Shown piece by piece: positions 1 through 8,680 of a stretch of DNA of 64,000 nt. The first letter of the stretch is position 1. Each line of letters starts with the position of its first letter. Source of the DNA: Nostoc linckia NIES-25 (lineage in GTDB: Bacteria > Cyanobacteriota > Cyanobacteriia > Cyanobacteriales > Nostocaceae); contig NZ_AP018222.1 in assembly GCF_002368035.1 (NCBI RefSeq), positions 1,373,630 through 1,437,629 of the forward strand, read 5' to 3'. A program made the position numbers and the translations under genes. The notes beneath the pieces were generated by a model, which was given only the letters and a program-made list of their open reading frames with translations, searched no databases and was not told where the DNA came from.

Positions 1-1040
1 TTGGCAACTGGAATCGCCACCATTGGCACTCCTTTTTTCAGACATTCCATTGTTGTATTCATTCCCGCATGAGTAATCATGAGGGTGGCTTTTTCCAGCA
101 CTTCTAATTGAGGTGCATACTCAACTACTAAAGGATTTCCTGCCAAGTCTGGTAGTGATTCTGGTTTAGCAGAACCTCCCAGAGAGATCGCTAACTGAGC
201 ATCCAAATCTTCACAAGCTAAAGCAATAGTTTGAAAAACCCAAATCAAACGATTTTGCAATGTTCCCATCGAAGCATAAATTAACGGTTTCCCTGTCAAT
301 TTTTCATAAGGGAAAGAAACAGGTATTCGATTGGCTGAAGTATGGTAACTTCCTGTGAAATGGAACCAAGGAGGTAATTTTTCTCTGGGAAATTCAAACT
401 CAGCAGGTGCATTACTTATTTGAGCTAGTTGAGAGTTGCTCTCGTTAAGACTAGAGTACAGGGGTAATTTCCACTCTCGACGATATTCATTAATCAAATC
501 TTCAAGTGGTTTGATGACGTTATTAGCTAACGTGTAACCTATTTGGTTGCGTAAACGTGCCCACGCAGCTGGGCTATACTTCCAAGTTGTGAAAAAAGGA
601 GGAATGCTAGGTTCTTGATTCAGCACTACAGCGCTGCATACAGTGATGAAAGGAATTTTGAGAAACTCTGCAATTGTCCCTCCCTCTGGTGAACTTTGGT
701 TTACTAGCAAAGCTTCTACCCCTGCTGCTTTAATTAATGCTGGAGCTTGCTGGAGTGTCATAGATGAGACATCCTTGAGCAATTCAATAGTGTATCGAAA
801 CGCAGCAAATCCACGTAGTTTACCTAATTTGGTAAACGACTCTACTGTCGATCCAGAGGGAAAATCTTTTTCACCAATTGCTTGGAATTCTATTCCTGCT
901 GCTAGTGCTTTAGTTTGAGTATCGAGTGTTCCAAAGAGAGTGACGCGATGCCCACGTTGTTGAAGTTCCTGCCCCAAGGGAAGCATAGTGTTGAGGGGGC
1001 CGGTTGCTGCACCAGGACAGATGATACCAAAATGAGTCAC
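1..1040 (-). CDS. GT1/UGT-type glycosyltransferase, C-terminus cut by window edge
   Basis: The gene reads leftward and runs off the left edge. It has the GT-B fold of UGT/macrolide or zeaxanthin glucosyltransferases, which move sugar from a nucleotide donor to a small, often hydrophobic acceptor. Translation from the GTG at 1040 opens with MTHFGIICPGAATGPLNTML, a typical first Rossmann strand. Near the cut end ASMGTLQ is followed by THAGMNTTMECLKKGVPMVA, the donor-binding signature of the family. GTG was chosen because an AGAGG ribosome site lies 8 nt upstream, overlapping the TAG stop of the TPR gene. The two genes are 11 nt apart and probably translationally coupled. The acceptor cannot be told from sequence. 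Confidence 0.85.
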   Translation of the reverse strand, partial: MTHFGIICPGAATGPLNTMLPLGQELQQRGHRVTLFGTLDTQTKALAAGIEFQAIGEKDFPSGSTVESFTKLGKLRGFAAFRYTIELLKDVSSMTLQQAPALIKAAGVEALLVNQSSPEGGTIAEFLKIPFITVCSAVVLNQEPSIPPFFTTWKYSPAAWARLRNQIGYTLANNVIKPLEDLINEYRREWKLPLYSSLNESNSQLAQISNAPAEFEFPREKLPPWFHFTGSYHTSANRIPVSFPYEKLTGKPLIYASMGTLQNRLIWVFQTIALACEDLDAQLAISLGGSAKPESLPDLAGNPLVVEYAPQLEVLEKATLMITHAGMNTTMECLKKGVPMVAIPVA

Positions 1041-1051
1041 GATTAATGCCT

Positions 1052-1858
1052 CTATTTGATTTTCAAGAACTTATCTAAAGCTACCACCATACTCGCAGGC
1101 CAACGACGGATATTTTTTACCCAGTTGATATCCTTATAACGGCTATCCAATCCATAAGCTGCCACCCAGTTACTTTCAGCTTCCCCTTGTTTTCCATTCA
1201 CCCAGTAGGCAGCTGTGAGGGCAGCACGCATATCCGCAAATTTGGGATATTTGCGGACGATATTTTGCATTTCTTTGATTGCTTGGTCTATTTGACCAGT
1301 TTCATAAAGGGCGAGGGCATAATTAGCGCGGGCAAAGGCAAAATTTGGGGCTATTTCCACTGATTTTTTGTAGTCAGCGATCGCCGCATCCCATTTTCCT
1401 AAACCACCTTCGGCATTACCGCGATTGTTATACGCCATCGCATCGTTAGGATCGAGTTCTAGGACACGATTATAATCTGCGATCGCCGAATCCCATTTTC
1501 CCAATCCTTCCAAAGCCGCACCCCGATTCAAATAAGGATCTGTAGCATTTGGGGCAAGTTCTATAGCTTTGTTATAATCAGTCAGCGCCTCTTGTAATTT
1601 ATTCTGACTTACCCGCGAATTTCCTCGGTTACTCCACGCCCCCGCATTGGTGGGAAATTGCTCAATAATTTTTGTCCAATATGTTTCAGCAGTGGCAAAA
1701 TCACCATTATTTGTAGCAACAAAAGCCTGATTTGCCCACTCATCACCTTGTTTTAATTGCTCTTGAGTAATACTTGGCAATTGAGATTGTGCGATCGCTG
1801 GCGTACCCCAGCCAAACACAAGTAACAAACTCAGAAAAATACAAATCAACTTCATCAT
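1052..1858 (-). CDS. exported tetratricopeptide-repeat protein
   Basis: This 268-residue protein starts with a signal peptide (hydrophobic core in residues 4-18, likely cleavage after PAIAQ). About five consecutive TPR units follow (roughly residues 35-205), with the usual A..NRG..L...A..DY...LEL.P periodicity, so it is probably a periplasmic or thylakoid-lumen scaffold. The C-terminal 60 residues (TAAYWVNGKQGEAESNW) also look helical and conserved. It lies directly upstream of the GT1 gene on the same strand and is probably co-transcribed with it. TPRs only indicate protein binding, and no partner is evident. Confidence 0.85.
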   Translation of the reverse strand: MMKLICIFLSLLLVFGWGTPAIAQSQLPSITQEQLKQGDEWANQAFVATNNGDFATAETYWTKIIEQFPTNAGAWSNRGNSRVSQNKLQEALTDYNKAIELAPNATDPYLNRGAALEGLGKWDSAIADYNRVLELDPNDAMAYNNRGNAEGGLGKWDAAIADYKKSVEIAPNFAFARANYALALYETGQIDQAIKEMQNIVRKYPKFADMRAALTAAYWVNGKQGEAESNWVAAYGLDSRYKDINWVKNIRRWPASMVVALDKFLKIK

Positions 1859-1877
1859 CTGGATTTACCGTAAGTGA

Positions 1878-2088
1878 GTGGAGAGTGGGGCATGGGGCAT
1901 TGGGCATTGGGGAGAGATAAGCTTGAGTGTTGAGCCTCTGAGGTCGAATGTTGAGCCTTTGAACTCGGAAGTTGCACCTTTTTACTCGAAGGTTGAACCT
2001 CTGAAGCTCAAAACTTTCAATTTTAACTCTCTCTCATCATTCCATGCCCAATGCGCCATGCCCCATGTGCTATGCCCCATGCCCAATT
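1878..2088. repeat. G-run/C-run inverted repeat enclosing short direct repeats
   Basis: A G-rich arm (GGGGCATTGGGCATTGGGG-like, 1884-1912) is matched by a C-rich arm (ATGCCCAATGCGCCATGCCCC, about 2043-2080) that can pair with it. Between them, 1922-2010 holds about four degenerate copies of a GTTGAGCCTYTGAACTCG-like unit of about 20 bp. Short frames here read through the repeat and are not convincing genes. The same kind of hairpin recurs in other gaps of this window. Confidence 0.7.
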
Positions 2089-2096
2089 TATCGTAA

Positions 2097-3197
2097 TTAC
2101 AATAACGACAATTGTTCGCTAGGCGGCGTAAATCCCAAATGTTTGTATGCTGCTTTTGTCGCCATTCTGCCACGGGGAGTTCTGGTTAAATAACCAATTT
2201 GCATCAGGTAAGGTTCGTAAACTTCTTCAATTGTTTGGGTATCTTCACCTGTTGCGGCTGCCATTGTTTCTAACCCCACTGGCCCGCCATTAAATTGTTC
2301 AATAATTACACTCAGCATCTGACGATCTGTCCAATCTAAACCACAAGGATCTACTTGGAATAGTTGCAATGCTTCAGATGCAACGTTTTCAGTAATATCT
2401 CCAGATAATTTTACTTCAGCATAATCACGTACTCGTTTTAGTAGTCTATTAGCAATACGTGGTGTTCCCCGCGATCGCCGGGCTATTTCTGCGGCACCAT
2501 CTTCTGTAACGGTGGTTTTGAGTAATTCAGCGCTTCGCAGTACAATTTTAGTCAGCTCGTCAACTTCATAAAATCGCAATTTTTGAATTAAACCAAAGCG
2601 ATCGCGCAGTGGTGAAGTTAAAGCACCTACGCGGGTTGTAGCTCCCACCAAAGTAAATTTTGACAGCGGCAAACTTCTGATCCGAGCGCTCGAACCTTTA
2701 CCAATAGTAATATCTAACCGATAATCTTCCATCGCCGGATAGAGAATTTCTTCTGTCATTCGGGAGAGGCGATGAATTTCATCGACAAATAAAATATCAC
2801 CTGGTTTCATGTTTACCAGTAGCCCGACAATATCTCGCGGACGTTCCAGGGCTGGCGCACTAGTAATTTTGTAATTTACCCCCATTTCCGATGCTAAAAT
2901 CATTGCCATTGTGGTTTTACCCAATCCTGGCGGCCCATAAAGCAGTAAGTGATCCAGCACCTCACCACGAGACTTAGCTGCTTTGATGGCAATGTCTAGT
3001 ACATCCTTTAAATCTTTTTGCCCAATGTAATCGGCAAATCGCTGCGGTCGAATACTTTCTTCCTGTCTGTCTTGTTCATCAATAGCAGCTTCAGGTTGCA
3101 AAATATTATTCGTGGATGCTGCTTTCGCCGATTCCCGACGCTGTTTTGGTTCTCCGTTAGGTTCTGGAGGCTGTTTTTTCGAGGAGATTATCGCCAT
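2097..3197 (-). CDS. ruvB: Holliday junction branch migration helicase RuvB
   Basis: RuvB is the AAA+ motor that, with RuvA, drives branch migration of Holliday junctions during recombinational repair. The 366-residue protein has an N-terminal extension of about 45 polar residues, then RPQRFADYIGQ, Walker A GPPGLGKTT (residues 88-96), Walker B ILFVDE (135-140) followed by IHRL, sensor/arginine-finger region GATTRVGALTSPLRDRFG, and the winged-helix DNA-binding domain ending in GYLTRTPRGR. Length is slightly above the usual 330-350 residues because of the N-terminal tail, which is common in Nostoc-type RuvB. No ruvA or ruvC lies nearby, which is normal in cyanobacteria. Confidence 0.98.
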   Translation of the reverse strand: MAIISSKKQPPEPNGEPKQRRESAKAASTNNILQPEAAIDEQDRQEESIRPQRFADYIGQKDLKDVLDIAIKAAKSRGEVLDHLLLYGPPGLGKTTMAMILASEMGVNYKITSAPALERPRDIVGLLVNMKPGDILFVDEIHRLSRMTEEILYPAMEDYRLDITIGKGSSARIRSLPLSKFTLVGATTRVGALTSPLRDRFGLIQKLRFYEVDELTKIVLRSAELLKTTVTEDGAAEIARRSRGTPRIANRLLKRVRDYAEVKLSGDITENVASEALQLFQVDPCGLDWTDRQMLSVIIEQFNGGPVGLETMAAATGEDTQTIEEVYEPYLMQIGYLTRTPRGRMATKAAYKHLGFTPPSEQLSLL

Positions 3198-3229
3198 AAT
3201 TCAGCTGTCTACTTTTTAGGGGACTCTTT

Positions 3230-3350
3230 ACTGGGGAATGGGGACTGGGGAGATGAGGGAGTGTGGGGAGTGTGGGAGGAAAGGTTTCTTCCCTATCCTC
3301 CCACACCTGCCACCCCTCCCACACTTCCTGCTTGCCCCATTCCCCATATT
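3230..3350. repeat. G-run/C-run inverted repeat between divergent ruvB and hisF
   Basis: A purine-rich arm (GGGGAATGGGGACTGGGG, then GTGTGGGGAGTGTGGGAGG) is mirrored by a pyrimidine-rich arm (CCTCCCACACCTGCC, CCCTCCCACACTTCC, CCCCATTCCCC). It forms a long imperfect hairpin in the 232-bp gap between the two divergent genes. No gene is seen in it. It belongs to the same repeat class as those near 1.9, 8.6, 35 and 36.9 kb. Confidence 0.7.
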
Positions 3351-3429
3351 TGAAAATTTTCGTTTGCGAATACCCGCGCCAATTTAAAATTTAAATTCCG
3401 GTCAATTACCTAGAAGTACAAAAATTACT

Positions 3430-4203
3430 ATGTTATCTAAAAGAATCTTACCGTGCTTAGATGTGAAGGCGGGACGGGTTGTAAAAGGAGTTAATTTTGT
3501 TAACCTGCAAGATGCAGGCGATCCTGTAGAACTGGCAAAGGTTTACAACGAAGCTGGTGCTGATGAGTTAGTATTTCTGGATATTACAGCCACTCATGAA
3601 GACCGAGCTACAATCCTAGATGTTGTTTACCGCACTGCCGAACAAGTCTTCATTCCATTGACTGTGGGTGGTGGTATTCAATCCTTAGAAAATGTTAAAG
3701 CTTTGTTACGAGCTGGAGCAGATAAGGTTAGTATTAATTCTGCGGCAGTGCGCGAACCAGACTTGATTAATCGGGCAAGCGATCGCTTTGGTAATCAATG
3801 CATAGTTGTTGCTATTGATGCCAGACGCAGAGTTAACCCAGAAAATCCAGGTTGGGACGTTTATGTCCGCGGTGGCAGGGAAAATACAGGCTTAGATGCC
3901 CTACTCTGGGCACAAGAAGTTGAAAAACGGGGGGCCGGAGAACTGCTAATCACAAGTATGGATGCTGATGGAACCCAAGCCGGATATGACCTAGAGTTAA
4001 CCCGGACAATTGCTGAACTTGTGGAAATTCCAGTCATTGCTTCTGGTGGCGCAGGTAATTGCGAACATATATACGAAGCGCTAACACAAGGTAAAGCTGA
4101 AGCAGCGCTACTCGCATCGCTCTTACATTACGGTCAACTAAGCATAGCTCAAATCAAAAATTATTTGCGCGATCGCCAGGTGCCAGTACGTTCGTTTCAA
4201 TAA
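3430..4203 (+). CDS. hisF: imidazole glycerol phosphate synthase subunit HisF
   Basis: HisF is the cyclase subunit of the HisF-HisH complex in histidine synthesis. It uses ammonia from HisH to convert PRFAR to IGP and AICAR. The 257-residue (beta/alpha)8 barrel matches the family length. MLSKRILPCLDVKAGRVVKG carries the catalytic Asp11; the second catalytic Asp is in VVAIDARR. Phosphate-binding loops VGGGIQS and ASGGAGN are intact. ATG is the first start and gives the standard N-terminus. Other his genes are not adjacent, as usual in cyanobacteria. HIP1 sites lie within the gene. Confidence 0.98.
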   Translation: MLSKRILPCLDVKAGRVVKGVNFVNLQDAGDPVELAKVYNEAGADELVFLDITATHEDRATILDVVYRTAEQVFIPLTVGGGIQSLENVKALLRAGADKVSINSAAVREPDLINRASDRFGNQCIVVAIDARRRVNPENPGWDVYVRGGRENTGLDALLWAQEVEKRGAGELLITSMDADGTQAGYDLELTRTIAELVEIPVIASGGAGNCEHIYEALTQGKAEAALLASLLHYGQLSIAQIKNYLRDRQVPVRSFQ

Positions 4204-4302
4204 GTGCCGATTTATCTATCAATTGCATCTATCTTTAGTTAGACACAGTTCCACAAAAGGATGTTAATATAAGTTTACATCTATTAATAAATATTAAGAA
4301 AT

Positions 4303-4494
4303 ATGTTGCTTCCTATTTTAATTTTTGATGTAGCCCTAGTTGCATGGTCGCTGCACCTCATGGAAAGAGCCTACGAGAATAAAGAATTTTCTTTGATGTT
4401 GGCTGGTACATTGGTCGCACTGGCGGCGGCTGCTATGTTAGTAGTTTACTTTTTAATGGGCCACTGTATGGCTTATTTGTTGCAAGTATCTTAA
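4303..4494 (+). CDS. small hydrophobic membrane protein
   Basis: This 63-residue open frame has strong membrane character. Residues 2-18 and 31-53 are hydrophobic and could form two transmembrane helices, joined by a charged loop (MERAYENKEF). I do not recognise the family. There is no clear ribosome-binding site before the ATG, and the upstream 40 bp are AT-rich. It sits between hisF and tRNA-Ala on the same strand, 99 bp after hisF, and could be co-transcribed or independent. Coding is likely but not proven. Confidence 0.55.
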   Translation: MLLPILIFDVALVAWSLHLMERAYENKEFSLMLAGTLVALAAAAMLVVYFLMGHCMAYLLQVS

Positions 4495-4586
4495 CCATTG
4501 CTCAGTAATATGAGAGATAATTAAAATTTAATCTCAAAATATTGACAAAGCAGCAACGACTAGGTTAACCTAGTTCAGGCAGTTAA

Positions 4587-4659
4587 GGGGTTATAGCTCA
4601 GTTGGTAGAGCGCTGCAATGGCATTGCAGAGGTCAGCGGTTCGAACCCGCTTAGCTCCA
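4587..4659 (+). tRNA. tRNA-Ala(GGC)
   Basis: The 73-nt sequence folds as a complete cloverleaf. The acceptor arm GGGGTTA pairs with TAGCTCC; the D arm is GCTC/GAGC; the anticodon stem CTGCA/TGCAG holds loop ATGGCAT with anticodon GGC; the T arm is AGCGG-TTCGAAC-CCGCT. The discriminator is A and CCA is not encoded. It decodes GCC/GCU alanine codons. Confidence 0.96.
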
Positions 4660-4747
4660 TTTAAATTTACAAAATCTACGTACCAGTTTGTGGCTTGAAA
4701 GTCAACTTTCAGGAGCTTCAAGAAAGATAATTTATTTATTGGAGTTT

Positions 4748-4772
4748 CCCAAGTGAAAAAGTTTCACTTGGG
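4748..4772. terminator. hairpin between tRNA-Ala and the convergent TonB-like gene
   Basis: A perfect 11-bp inverted repeat (CCCAAGTGAAA / TTTCACTTGGG) has a 3-nt loop. It lies 90 nt after the tRNA and 110 nt past the end of the convergent minus-strand gene. The T-tract is weak (ATTTATCTT), so it may be a bidirectional terminator or only an RNA-stabilising hairpin. Confidence 0.55.
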
Positions 4773-4884
4773 ATTTATCTTAACTAGTGTCCTATCTAGC
4801 CGTAGCAACCTACGAGACGAATTGCTCAAACCTGTAATTACGAATTGACTAAGCAGAGTTCAATTTACTATGCCAAAGAAGTGG

Positions 4885-6498
4885 CTATTTTTCTGGAGTA
4901 GAGTTTTGTCTGTCTCCCTTTAGCTGGCGTAACTTTTGTAGTAATTCTTGCTCCGATTCAGGAGTCGGCTGATTTTTATTAACTCTTGGCGTTAATAGCG
5001 GTTCAGAAGAATTACTAGCTGCTGGTAATGATGTTTTAGAAGTAGCTGCTGGTAAAGGCTGAGTTTGATTGGTATTGATTTTTGGCAGAACTAATGGTTT
5101 GAGAGTATTTGTGCGTAAGGAAGCAGGCTGATTATTCTTGATTTGCACTTCGGATGATGATTTTGCATCATCTGTCCGTGAGTTGTTATTGACTCCTGGC
5201 ACAACTAACGGTTTGAGAGTACGTGCGGGTAAAGGCGCAGACTGATTAGTTCTGATTGGCGTTTGTGAAAATGGTTTAGAAGTAGCCGCTGGCGATGATG
5301 TTAACTGATTGCTGTTACCTGCTGGTGCTAAAGGAAAGGGCTTTTGGTCTTGAGTCGTTCCAATTGTGTTGCTACCGTTATTTTGGAAGACTAGGTTAAA
5401 TGGATAAGAACTAATCTTTGTATCTCCCTTGGGAGATTGTTTATTAAAGTATTCCCTTGCTTTTGTCCGTAATTCCGGGGAGAGTGACTTGTCTTGGAAC
5501 TTGATATCTAAGACTTTGCCATCAGGATCTACCACTAATACTCCCAAAACAGCCCCTTCCACATTCTGCTTATCTGTAGCTACTGTTTGCCGAATAACTG
5601 GTTTTTGTTGTGCATTGGGGTATTCTTTCTGGACTTCTTTTCTGAGAGCATCATAAGAATCCAGTTGTGCGATTGTCTGTTGAGTTCCTCTGGGGGATAA
5701 ATCGCTTGTTTGAGATACAATTCCCCTAGTTCCCATTAAAGTATTGCTATTTGCTCGACCTTGTTTTAGAGAACTTATCAAGGAGTTTTGAGTAGTTTTA
5801 GACGCATTATCAGTTGGTTGCGTCATTTGTGGAGTTAAATTTTCCGGTGGTGTCGTAACGGGGGGAATATCAGCAAGGTTGCGAGATTGGGCACTTTGCA
5901 GAATATCATCAGGTATGTTCTGCGATTGCAATTGTGGCAACCTATTTACAGCCAGCGGTTGAGGTGACTCGTATTTGCTCGCGCTTTGACTTAAACGAGG
6001 AGCTGGAGGAACTGATGGTGAGAATTTCGGGGTGCTATTGTATTTAGAACTGTCAAATTTAGAAGCGTCAAACCCAAAATTGTAATTGGGAATCCTCCGC
6101 AGAGACTGTCTTGTAGGCACAGAGGAAACCCGATAGCTATTAGCTGATGGAGGTAGGGGAGGGAGTACTAGCTGACTTGTTGTCGGCGCTCCCAACGGAG
6201 GTAATACAGTCTGGGCGTTAAAATTCGGTGCGGAAAGTGGCGCTATTGGCGGTAATTGTTGTAAACCTATTTGGCTTTGGGGTGTGCTTTGGGGCAAACG
6301 GCTTTGGTCGGCTTGACTCAATTCCGTAAGTCCCACCGTTTTTGATGATGCCGTTTCCTGAGGCTTACTAGAGTCTATGGGCATCAATGGTACAATCATG
6401 GCGATCGCACCGTGGATACCAACAGAAGCTATAGCCGCTATCCCAATCGGCTGGGTAATAATTTCTGGTATATTTTTCAGCAGGGAGACGTAAGACAT
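4885..6498 (-). CDS. proline-rich TonB-like envelope protein
   Basis: The 537-residue protein has one N-terminal membrane helix (about residues 17-40), then a long disordered stretch rich in Pro, Gln, Ser and Asn. A folded module at about 280-375 (from YDALRKEVQKEYPN through GVLVVDPDGKVLDIKFQD to YPFNLVF) resembles the TonB C-terminal domain. After it come low-complexity repeats of the form LKPLVxPxxN-N. TonB proteins span the periplasm and couple inner-membrane energy to outer-membrane receptors. Here the TonB-like module is internal rather than C-terminal and no ExbB/ExbD genes are adjacent, so energy transduction is an inference. A structural envelope role is equally possible. Confidence 0.65.
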   Translation of the reverse strand: MSYVSLLKNIPEIITQPIGIAAIASVGIHGAIAMIVPLMPIDSSKPQETASSKTVGLTELSQADQSRLPQSTPQSQIGLQQLPPIAPLSAPNFNAQTVLPPLGAPTTSQLVLPPLPPSANSYRVSSVPTRQSLRRIPNYNFGFDASKFDSSKYNSTPKFSPSVPPAPRLSQSASKYESPQPLAVNRLPQLQSQNIPDDILQSAQSRNLADIPPVTTPPENLTPQMTQPTDNASKTTQNSLISSLKQGRANSNTLMGTRGIVSQTSDLSPRGTQQTIAQLDSYDALRKEVQKEYPNAQQKPVIRQTVATDKQNVEGAVLGVLVVDPDGKVLDIKFQDKSLSPELRTKAREYFNKQSPKGDTKISSYPFNLVFQNNGSNTIGTTQDQKPFPLAPAGNSNQLTSSPAATSKPFSQTPIRTNQSAPLPARTLKPLVVPGVNNNSRTDDAKSSSEVQIKNNQPASLRTNTLKPLVLPKINTNQTQPLPAATSKTSLPAASNSSEPLLTPRVNKNQPTPESEQELLQKLRQLKGDRQNSTPEK

Positions 6499-7112
6499 GG
6501 CTGTTATCGTTCACTCGACTCAGTTGCAGTTGGCTGACAATTTTCTCTTTGGTGACTATATTGCAATATATTCCAAGAGATGCGTCCCTCTAAGGAAATA
6601 ATAACTTCCTATGCTGGCAATCTAGACGCTAAGATTACCATTTCCTTAACTTTTGAATTTCTTAATAATGCTCTATCATATTGTTAACTTGGGCTTGCTA
6701 AAAAAATTTTTAACCGATCGCTAGTTTTGATTTTTTATTGTTATAAAGCGCACTCTTAAAAGTAATATTTCGGATATTTATCAACTTCATTTTTTTGATA
6801 ATTTCCAATAGATTCGGAACATTCGATCTATTTTTTAGTCTTTTATACTGCCTTTTTTTTACAAAGATTACGTAAAAAATGGCACGCTGAAATGATATAG
6901 ATTACGCCCTTTGTGACAATGTTACCACATCAGCCGACGCTAAAACTGTTGTGAAATGTACCATTTTCTTGACACTGTGGCCCTAAAACCCATCAACATG
7001 TATTTGGGGCTTCCAAAATTGAGTCAAACAATGGCTAGCTTTAGCCTCTAACTACTGACTATTTCTTTGTTAAAAAATTCTAAATTTTAACTCCTTGCAG
7101 CCAAAATTTTAA
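6499..7112. other. 614-bp AT-rich gap without a recognisable gene
   Basis: The stretch separates the minus-strand TonB-like gene from the lipase-like gene. It is AT-rich with several T-runs and no open frame with coding character. It probably holds the divergent promoters. No strong hairpin or RNA gene was recognised. Confidence 0.6.
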
Positions 7113-7835
7113 ATGCCATTACCGACAATTATTGTCCCTGGTTATCTAGAAAGTGCGTAGACGCAAAGCGGCTTGTCGCAAGACATCGCTTACCGCCAAC
7201 TAGAACAATCTTTACAACAGTTAAATTTTCCCACTGTCACAGTACCACTACGACGCCGTGACTGGCTACCCACCATTGGCGGCAGACCCGTAACGCCGAT
7301 TTTGCAACAACTCGATCGCACTGTCAAACAGACATTGCAGCAATATAACGCTACTCAAATTAATTTAATTGGTCACTCAGCCGGGGGTTGGATATCGCGC
7401 ATCTACATGGGAGAAAAACCCTATTTGGCACGCGGTGATGTTAAGCCATTCCTCTGGCAAGCTCACCCCTTGGTTGCAACTCTCATCACTTTGGGTACAC
7501 CCCACATTAGCCAAGAACGCTGGACGCGCTTCAATCTCGATTTTGTCACCAATAACTATCCTGGAGCGTTTTATAAAAACGTTCGTTACGTTTGCGTGGC
7601 GGGCAAAACTATTTTTGGAGAAAGGCGGCGTGGTAGCTGGTTCGCTTACAGTAGTTACAAATTAACCTGTGGTAAAGGTAACACTTGGGGCGATGGAATC
7701 ACACCCATCGAAGCAGCTCGCTTGGAAGGCGCAGAAAATCTGGTAATTGATGGCGTCAAGCATTCTCCCAGAAGTCCTGGTATGTGGTATGGCTCGCCAG
7801 AACCGTTAAAAACCTGGGTGCAATATTTAATTTAA
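7113..7835 (+). pseudogene. lipase-like alpha/beta hydrolase, interrupted near the 5' end by an in-frame stop
   Basis: The frame from ATG 7113 reads MPLPTIIVPGYLESA and hits TAG at 7158. The same frame then continues open for about 220 residues to 7835. The body is an alpha/beta hydrolase: GHSAGGW is the nucleophile elbow with catalytic Ser, and VKHSPRSP is a likely His loop. VPGY before the stop is the strand normally carrying the oxyanion region. The stop lies inside a GTAGACGC..AGCGGCTTGTCGCAAGA segment, the same short repeat seen at 55,091 and 58,708. A small repeat therefore seems to have entered the gene without changing frame. A TTG at 7173 could restart translation but would lose the first beta strand. 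The gene may be dead, read through, or restarted. Confidence 0.75.
7156..7183 (+). repeat. short GTAGACGC-type repeat inside the lipase-like gene
   Basis: CGTAGACGCAAAGCGGCTTG and the following TCGCAAGA match, with a few differences, the 34-bp repeat at 55,091-55,124 and its reverse complement at 58,708-58,741. It introduces TAG in the host reading frame. Confidence 0.75.
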
Positions 7836-7937
7836 AAAACTTTATTTTTATATAAGAAAAACAAAATTTCTTAAAATTTCTTAGCTAAAATAATTGTATA
7901 AGAATAAATACCTACTTAAGAACAGGAGGGGTGAGCT

Positions 7938-8534
7938 ATGCAAAGCACCCAGTTCGATAGGATTTTGCGACGAGTAGCGACGATATTATCAGTTGTAATT
8001 CTGACTCTGTGCTTAGTTTACGTTTCTACCGGAGTTTTGCTTTCTTTTTACTACGAGCCGACAGCCGGCGGTGCTTATAACTCTTTGAAGACGATTAATA
8101 CACAACTGTCATACGGTTGGTTGTTTTGGAGATCCCACGAGCTTGCTGGTAACGGCCTAATTGCGATCGCTTTAATTCAACTTGTAGTCATGTTTTTGAG
8201 TCGCCAATTTCGCAAGAGTTGGCTGACTGCTTGGATTAGCGGGATTTTCTTGACCCTCAGTGCTATCGGGCTAGATTGGACGGGGATGATTCTAGACTGG
8301 ACTCAAGAAGGATACTGGCGTTTTAGCATTGAGCTAGGAACCATCGAAGCGATTCCTCTAATTGGTGGGCAACTGCGAGACATCCTCACGGGTGGTGGAG
8401 CCATTAGCACAGTTACTGTTGAACACCTTTACACAATACACACTTATCTGATTGCTACAACAACACTAATTCTGGCCATAGTGCATTTATCTGCTTTACT
8501 TTGGCAAGAGCAGCAACAGAGTATTGAATGTTGA
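7938..8534 (+). CDS. cytochrome b N-terminal-domain-like membrane protein
   Basis: The 198-residue protein resembles cytochrome b/b6 helices A-D. Helix A ends STGVLLSFYYEPT, close to the FYYRPT motif of b6. Helix B starts SHEL (His67), and helix D contains HTY...VH (His168 and His183, 15 apart as in b6). In b6 helix B a second His lies 14 residues after the first; here that position is Gln81. So one haem pair (67/168) looks complete and the other lacks a partner for His183. A good ribosome site (AGGAGGGGTGAG) precedes the ATG. No Rieske or subunit IV gene is nearby, so it is not the photosynthetic b6 but a paralogue of unknown redox role. Confidence 0.8.
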   Translation: MQSTQFDRILRRVATILSVVILTLCLVYVSTGVLLSFYYEPTAGGAYNSLKTINTQLSYGWLFWRSHELAGNGLIAIALIQLVVMFLSRQFRKSWLTAWISGIFLTLSAIGLDWTGMILDWTQEGYWRFSIELGTIEAIPLIGGQLRDILTGGGAISTVTVEHLYTIHTYLIATTTLILAIVHLSALLWQEQQQSIEC

Positions 8535-8680
8535 ATGGGGCATTGGGCATGTGGCATGGGAAAAGGGAAAGGGGTATGGTTCGACAAGCTCACCAACCGG
8601 GGAAAAGGGAAAGATTAAATTTATTCCTTTTCCCTTTTCCCTTTAACCTTTTCCCCTGCTCCCTCTTCCCGCATCTCCCT
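8533..8680. repeat. G-run/C-run hairpin between convergent genes
   Basis: GGGGCATTGGGCATG, GGGAAAAGGGAAAGGGG and GGGGAAAAGGGAAAG on the left are mirrored by CCTTTTCCCTTTTCCC and CCTTTTCCCC on the right around an AT-rich loop (GATTAAATTTATT). The core AAGGAATAAATTTAATCTTT recurs, inverted, at about 35,008-35,030, again between two convergent genes. It also contains TTCGACAAGCTCA, repeated near 62,421. It may act as a two-way terminator. Confidence 0.7.

Noticed and set aside
643..918. 91-codon plus-strand open frame
   Set aside because: It lies antisense to the GT1 glycosyltransferase, whose conserved motifs are on the minus strand.
3018..3353. 111-codon plus-strand open frame over ruvB start and the G/C repeat
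   Set aside because: Antisense to the ruvB N-terminus and then reads through repeat DNA; no protein-like features.
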